From assembly GCA_947165195.1 (NCBI GenBank), contig CAMUZJ010000036.1, positions 1 to 10,991 on the forward strand: a stretch of 10,991 nt of DNA, read 5' to 3'. This stretch comes from an uncultured Bacillota bacterium (lineage in GTDB: Bacteria > Bacillota_I > Bacilli_A > RF39 > UBA660). Shown one piece after another: positions 7,225 to 10,991 of this stretch. The notes under the pieces were generated by a model that saw only the letters and a list, made by a program, of their open reading frames with translations, did no database searches and was not told the origin of the DNA. A program made the position numbers and the translations under genes. Positions within the stretch are counted from its first letter, which is position 1; each line of letters starts with the position of its first letter.

Positions 7225-7236
7225 AAATTTCTCCCC

Positions 7237-8355
7237 CTAACCAATTATTGTTAATAAAACTCCTATTATAATTAAAATTGCTCCTAGAATCATACAAATA
7301 GATGCTTTTCCATATTTATTATCAAAACGAAATCCATCCTGTACTAATTCTACTTTTTTCTTTTTATTTTTCTTTTTTACTTTTCGAATATAAGTATTTG
7401 GACTTGGAAACTCTATAAATTCTAAATCTGCAAGATTTAACGAAGTACTTAATTGATAAGAATTATCCGTTGAAAATATCTTATATAAATTTTCATAAAA
7501 ATCAAATTCTTTATTATATTTTATTTCTGAAATTTCCTTATCTAGCTTTTCTCTTTTTACAAGTACTAAATAAATATTATTTTCTCCTATATGATAATAA
7601 CTCCATAGTTTATTAAATAATATGACAACTTCTTGTTTATCTTTCTCATTGATATTAGAATTAGCTAATTTCTTATTTAATAAATTAATCGCTTTATCAT
7701 AATCTTTTAAATAATAGGCAACTTGACTATTATCATCTATTTTCTTATTATCTATTAATAAATTATATAAATAGATTGGACTATTAATGGAATATAAGCA
7801 GGCAAATTTTATATTAGTATTTAATAGTATATTATCATGATAATTATGAAATAAATTTAAATGATATTTATCAGATAATACTTTTAATTTATTTACTTCT
7901 TCTAAATAGATATCTTTTACTAGTCCTTTTTGTTTAATATTTTTATAATCTTTTCTACTTATTCCTCTAGTATAGTAACCATTTTGTATATATTTTAGAT
8001 GAATATAATTAAATATATCTTGTTTAGAGTTTCCTTGATTGATATCTAGAATATGTAATTTTCTTGCGACTAGTTTTCCTATTATATTAGAGACTCCTTG
8101 TTCTATATCTTCTATTGTATTTAATCTTTTTAATAAGCCTTCTACTAGATTTACGTATTCTTTTAAATAGCTTTCTTCTTCAATAATAATTTTATATTTA
8201 TATAAAGAACTATAAAAAAGAATTAATACTTCTTCATGTAATACATAGTTGAAATTGGTATCATATTTATGTTTTTTATTGTAGTATTTTGGATTATTAA
8301 CAATTTGTTCTATTAATTCTACAACAAAGTCTTTTTTTAAGATACTGTCTAACAA
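7237..8355 (-). CDS. Hypothetical protein with C-terminal membrane anchor
   Basis: I do not recognise this 372-aa protein. It has a long, charged, Lys/Asn/Tyr/Ile-rich cytoplasmic part (1 to about 325), a very basic stretch (326-334, KKKNKKKKV region), then one hydrophobic helix at the extreme end (about 351-371). This suggests a tail-anchored protein facing the cytoplasm. Residues 126-145 (GYYTRGISRKDYKNIKQKGL) and 183-199 (KFACLYSINSPIYLYNL) faintly recall ADP-ribosyltransferase-like folds, where a 'HG/RG...I...GL' element is followed by an aromatic 'sP' segment. This is weak and no complete catalytic set is clear. The start is TTG at 8353-8355, supported by GGTGGTGA five bases upstream within the 14-bp gap to the 103-aa gene. 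Codon use is as AT-rich as its neighbours. It occupies the usual def position but lacks the HExxH and EGCLS motifs of deformylase. Confidence 0.75.
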   Translation of the reverse strand: MLDSILKKDFVVELIEQIVNNPKYYNKKHKYDTNFNYVLHEEVLILFYSSLYKYKIIIEEESYLKEYVNLVEGLLKRLNTIEDIEQGVSNIIGKLVARKLHILDINQGNSKQDIFNYIHLKYIQNGYYTRGISRKDYKNIKQKGLVKDIYLEEVNKLKVLSDKYHLNLFHNYHDNILLNTNIKFACLYSINSPIYLYNLLIDNKKIDDNSQVAYYLKDYDKAINLLNKKLANSNINEKDKQEVVILFNKLWSYYHIGENNIYLVLVKREKLDKEISEIKYNKEFDFYENLYKIFSTDNSYQLSTSLNLADLEFIEFPSPNTYIRKVKKKNKKKKVELVQDGFRFDNKYGKASICMILGAILIIIGVLLTIIG

Positions 8356-8369
8356 CTAAATCACCACCA

Positions 8370-8681
8370 CTACATTTTATTTATAAATAAGTTTATATAG
8401 TAAATAATACCTACTACTATAACGACAAATAATATTAGTAATATTATTTTTATAAAGATATTATTTTTATCAAAGTACATATCACTACTTGATTGAGACT
8501 TTCTCATTAAATCTTCATATTCTTCTCGATTGTTTTTATTGATTTCTAATTCTTTTTCAAAATTAGATTCTGTTGTTATATTGTTATTTGCTTTTGGTAC
8601 TGAATTATTATTTTGTAAATCATTAATTACATCTTCTGGATCATTATTATTTTTCATAAATGAGTCATCAAAAAAGGCCAT
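8370..8681 (-). CDS. Small hypothetical tail-anchored protein
   Basis: This is a 103-aa protein of unknown function. Residues 1 to about 72 are hydrophilic and rich in Asn, Asp, Glu and Ser (NNNDPEDV, NNNITTES), probably flexible. One strong hydrophobic helix follows (about 75-99, IFIKIILLILFVVIVVGIIYY), ending with a short NKM tail, so nearly the whole protein should lie in the cytoplasm. I chose the ATG at 8679-8681 because GAGGTGA lies six bases upstream. The ATG two codons earlier (8685-8687) directly abuts that site and is too close. It lies between priA and another single-anchor unknown in the same direction, 14 bp apart, so the two may work together at the membrane; that is inference. 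Size and C-terminal helix recall SecE, but the expected basic amphipathic segment before the helix is not evident. Confidence 0.7.
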   Translation of the reverse strand: MAFFDDSFMKNNNDPEDVINDLQNNNSVPKANNNITTESNFEKELEINKNNREEYEDLMRKSQSSSDMYFDKNNIFIKIILLILFVVIVVGIIYYINLFINKM

Positions 8682-8694
8682 AATCATTCACCTC

Positions 8695-8713
8695 TATTCT
8701 TATTTCAAGAATA
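8695..8713. repeat. 7-bp inverted repeat just upstream of the 103-aa gene
   Basis: TATTCTT (8695-8701) and AAGAATA (8707-8713) are perfect inverted copies around a five-base loop, directly upstream of the GAGGTGA ribosome binding site of the 103-aa gene. No U-tract follows on the minus strand, so it is not a terminator. It could be a weak leader hairpin or an operator-like site at the start of a transcript from the promoter at 8720-8749. In DNA this rich in A and T it may also be chance. Confidence 0.35.
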
Positions 8714-8719
8714 TCATAT

Positions 8720-8749
8720 TTTATAGAATTTGACTAGGATTAAAATCAA
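8720..8749 (-). promoter_or_regulatory. Weak possible promoter at the end of priA
   Basis: On the minus strand TTGATT (8744-8749, four of six matches to TTGACA), an 18-bp spacer and TATAAA (8720-8725, five of six matches) overlap the last priA codons and its stop. A start near 8713 would give a short leader to the 103-aa gene. The composition is AT-rich, so chance matches are expected. Confidence 0.28.
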
Positions 8750-10886
8750 TATCTATTTTTATTTTGGAATTATTTTTATAGTGGTCTTGTATTTTTTCTA
8801 ATATATTTCTTAAGTTATCACTTTTTTTATATTTTATAAGAATTCCATAGCGATAGATATTATTGATTTTATGCATAATACATGGTGTTGGCCCTAAGAT
8901 AATCGTATTTTCTAAGTTTCTATCTAGACTTCTTTTTATTTTTCCGGATTCTAGTAGAAGATATTCTGCTTCTTTTCCACTCATCCGGATATAGCATAGG
9001 TAGTAATATGGTGGATATTTTAGTTTTTTACGTATATCCATTTCTTCTTTATAAAATCCTAAGTAATTATGAAAGGAGGCATATTTTATAGCGTAGTGGT
9101 CTTTATTAAATGTTTGAATAATAACTTCTCCTTGTTTTTCACTTCTACCACTTCTACCTGCTACTTGATTGAGTAAGGAGAAGGTATTTTCACTACTACG
9201 AAAGTCTGGAATATTAAGTCCTGTATCGGCATTGATTACTCCCACTAGGGTAACGTCTTTAAAGTCTAGTCCTTTGGCAACTATTTGGGTACCTAATAAG
9301 ATATCATATTCATGATTTTTAAAGGCTTCTATCATCTTCTCGTGAGATCCTTTTTTACTGGTAGTATCATAGTCCATTCTAAGGATTCTACAATCGACTA
9401 TTTTTTTTAATTCTTCTTCTATTTTTTCTGTTCCAAATCCCAAATCATGAATAGACTCTTCATGGCAAGATGGACATATATTATATTTTCCTGTTCCATA
9501 TCCACAATAGTGACAACGCAAGGTATTACTACTTTTATGGTAAGTTAGAGTAATATCACAATTGGGACATTTATAAGTATAACCACAGTTTTTACAGGTG
9601 ATAAAGGAGGAGTATCCTCTTCTATTTAGAAATAGGATAACTTGTTCATCCTTTTCTATTCGACTCTTTATTGCATTTATTAATGGTCTTGAAAAGTGCC
9701 CCATACTTTTTCCTAGTTCTTTTCCTAAATCAATAATGGTAATTTTTGGAAGAGCTTTTCCATTTACTCTATTTGGTAATTCTAGTAAGTGATATACCCC
9801 TTTTCTTGCTCTTGCAAAACTTTCCAACCTTGGAGTAGCACTTCCTAGTATTAATTTACAAGAGTGGTATTTACATCTTTTTATTGCTATATCTATCGCA
9901 CTATATCTAGGATTAGAATCACTTTGTTTATAAGAGTTGCTATGCTCTTCATCGATAATAATGATTCCGATATTTTGAAGTGGTGCAAAAATAGCACTTC
10001 TAGCTCCTATTACTATCAATGCTTCTCCTCTAGCAATTCTTCTCCATTCATCGTATTTTTCTCCATCACTTAAAGCAGAATGTAGAGCTGCTATTTTATT
10101 TCCAAAACGACTCTGGAATCGACTTACCATTTGAGGAGTCAAGCTAATTTCAGGTACTAGTACAATACTAGTTTTTCCAAGAGATAGCTGTTCTTCAATT
10201 AGTTCCATGTATACTTCTGTTTTCCCACTACCAGTTACTCCATATAGTAAATAGATGAAATCATTCGAGTTTCTTACTTCTTCTACTACTCTTCTTTGGT
10301 CTAACGTTAATTCTTTTTTTTCTACTAATTTACTAGAGTATTCTAGTCGGTAATGTTCTTTTTCTACCTTTACTAGTATTTCTTTTTTTAATAAAGTATT
10401 TAAGCTACTAACGGATATATTTACTAGTTCTTCTCTTTTTACTAATCCTTTTTCAAGACATAAATCAATCATTTGTCTTTGCTTTTCGTTAAAAGAAATA
10501 TCGGTAATGGATATATTATTTAATTTATAAAAAGTATCGTATTTTACCATACTTTTTCCATTGATTTTGGCTTTTAAAGCTTTAGGAAGCATTACTTGAT
10601 AGCAACTAATTAAAGTAGATAGTGTATCATAACTTAAGCTTTTTCCTAATTCTAATAATTCTTTATTTAATACTATATCTGTATCTTTTACTTTTATTAT
10701 GTCTTTTAACTCTATCTCTGATGTATCTTTTATTTCTAATACAAATCCATCTAATACTTGTCTTCCAAATGGTACTTCTACTCTGATTCCTATTTTTATG
10801 AATTCTTTTAAATGATCAGGTACATGATAATCAAATATCTTATCTATATTTTTATTTGACAATTCTACTAAAACTCCTACTACCAA
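8721..10886 (-). CDS. priA: Primosomal protein N' (replication restart helicase PriA)
   Basis: It encodes a superfamily 2 helicase of 721 aa that recognises stalled forks and reloads the replisome. The N-terminal 3'-DNA-end binding domain (about 1-95) has the family-like FDYHVP and GIRVEVPFGRQ. A winged-helix region follows (about 100-190). Helicase motifs: Walker A GVTGSGKT (216-223), DEEH (312-315), GSATP (348-352), TQIVAKGLDF (533-542) and GRSGR (577-581). A zinc module with eight cysteines (C431, C434, C440, C443, C458, C461, C471, C474) sits between the lobes. The C-terminal domain covers about 615-721. The length is close to the family norm. I chose TTG at 10884-10886 because AGGAGG lies seven bases upstream. 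An in-frame TTG at 10902-10904 would translate through that ribosome binding site. It appears to be the first gene of the cluster, since a terminator lies just upstream. Confidence 0.96.
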   Translation of the reverse strand: MVVGVLVELSNKNIDKIFDYHVPDHLKEFIKIGIRVEVPFGRQVLDGFVLEIKDTSEIELKDIIKVKDTDIVLNKELLELGKSLSYDTLSTLISCYQVMLPKALKAKINGKSMVKYDTFYKLNNISITDISFNEKQRQMIDLCLEKGLVKREELVNISVSSLNTLLKKEILVKVEKEHYRLEYSSKLVEKKELTLDQRRVVEEVRNSNDFIYLLYGVTGSGKTEVYMELIEEQLSLGKTSIVLVPEISLTPQMVSRFQSRFGNKIAALHSALSDGEKYDEWRRIARGEALIVIGARSAIFAPLQNIGIIIIDEEHSNSYKQSDSNPRYSAIDIAIKRCKYHSCKLILGSATPRLESFARARKGVYHLLELPNRVNGKALPKITIIDLGKELGKSMGHFSRPLINAIKSRIEKDEQVILFLNRRGYSSFITCKNCGYTYKCPNCDITLTYHKSSNTLRCHYCGYGTGKYNICPSCHEESIHDLGFGTEKIEEELKKIVDCRILRMDYDTTSKKGSHEKMIEAFKNHEYDILLGTQIVAKGLDFKDVTLVGVINADTGLNIPDFRSSENTFSLLNQVAGRSGRSEKQGEVIIQTFNKDHYAIKYASFHNYLGFYKEEMDIRKKLKYPPYYYLCYIRMSGKEAEYLLLESGKIKRSLDRNLENTIILGPTPCIMHKINNIYRYGILIKYKKSDNLRNILEKIQDHYKNNSKIKIDIDFNPSQIL

Positions 10887-10910
10887 TCTCTCACCTCCTA
10901 ACAATACTTT

Positions 10911-10919
10911 ATTTTATCA
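10911..10919 (-). promoter_or_regulatory. Possible extended -10 promoter for priA
   Basis: On the minus strand TGATAAAAT gives TG, one base and TAAAAT (10911-10916, five of six matches), with an overlapping TATGAT at 10916-10921. No -35 box is convincing because the region upstream is the terminator hairpin. A start near 10904 would leave a leader of about 18 bases including AGGAGGTGA. A promoter is expected here because the terminator is only about 42 bases from the priA start. Confidence 0.33.
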
Positions 10920-10927
10920 TAAGATAG

Positions 10928-10965
10928 AAAAAAGCCATAAATAAATAGAAAATATTTATGACTTT
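10928..10965 (-). terminator. Rho-independent terminator of a gene beyond the right edge
   Basis: Read on the minus strand, AGTCATAAATA (10953-10963) pairs with TATTTATGGCT (10933-10943), an 11-bp stem with one G-U pair, around a nine-base loop. A run of T follows (10928-10932 beyond the stem), and A-T pairs can extend the base to 10965. This fits an intrinsic terminator for a minus-strand gene to the right of the window. The opposite strand has only a poor T-tract, so bidirectional use is less likely. The stem is AT-rich, so efficiency may be modest. Confidence 0.65.
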
Positions 10966-10991
10966 ATTATTGATATTTATACTTAATTTTA

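Noticed and set aside
7237..8355. Diverged peptide deformylase (def) in its usual position
   Set aside because: No HExxH metal site, no GxGLAAPQ and no EGCLS motif; the protein is about twice the deformylase length and ends in a membrane helix.
8682..8687. Earlier ATG for the 103-aa protein
   Set aside because: The ribosome binding site ends directly before this ATG; the next ATG two codons later has proper spacing.
10887..10904. Upstream TTG start for priA
   Set aside because: It would place the strong AGGAGGTGA site inside the coding sequence; the TTG at 10884-10886 lies at the right distance from it.

Overview
This window is AT-rich (by eye roughly 30% G+C) and densely packed, with every supported gene on the minus strand. 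It reads right to left as one long housekeeping cluster of a low-G+C Gram-positive (Bacillota) bacterium. The order priA - (two unknowns) - fmt - (one unknown) - rlmN - stp - prkC - rsgA - rpe matches the classical Bacillota priA-def-fmt-rsmB-rlmN-prpC-prkC-rsgA-rpe order, without def and rsmB. TGA is a real stop codon (rlmN and stp both end in TGA), which argues against a code-4 mollicute. The AT content, Asn-rich small proteins and many TTG starts would fit an uncultured gut Bacilli lineage (RF39/Erysipelotrichia-like), but that placement is inference.

Layout from right to left. A rho-independent terminator at about 10928-10965 closes a gene beyond the right edge. priA (8721-10886, TTG start) encodes the replication-restart helicase. 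Two unknown genes follow, each encoding a protein with one C-terminal membrane segment: 103 aa (8370-8681) and 372 aa (7237-8355, TTG start). fmt (6295-7224) encodes Met-tRNA formyltransferase. Directly after its stop codon comes an unknown 243-aa protein with one N-terminal membrane anchor (5563-6294). A tightly coupled block follows: rlmN (TTG start), stp, prkC (GTG start), rsgA and rpe, joined by ATGA and GTGA overlaps, an 8-bp gap and an 11-bp overlap. At the left edge a separate gene, cut off by the window, starts at 369. It has its own good extended -10 promoter, whose -35 box lies inside the end of rpe.

How the genes fit together. priA serves DNA replication restart. fmt and rlmN serve translation initiation and ribosome modification. 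stp and prkC form the membrane Ser/Thr signalling pair (phosphatase and PASTA kinase) that senses cell-wall fragments. rsgA encodes a ribosome-assembly GTPase, which in Bacillus subtilis (where it is called CpgA) is a PrkC substrate. rpe encodes the pentose-phosphate epimerase. No mobile element, CRISPR array, rRNA or tRNA is visible, and there is no gene-free stretch over 300 bases. I found no convincing undescribed system. The most interesting content is the three unknown membrane-anchored proteins that sit where def and rsmB are usually found.
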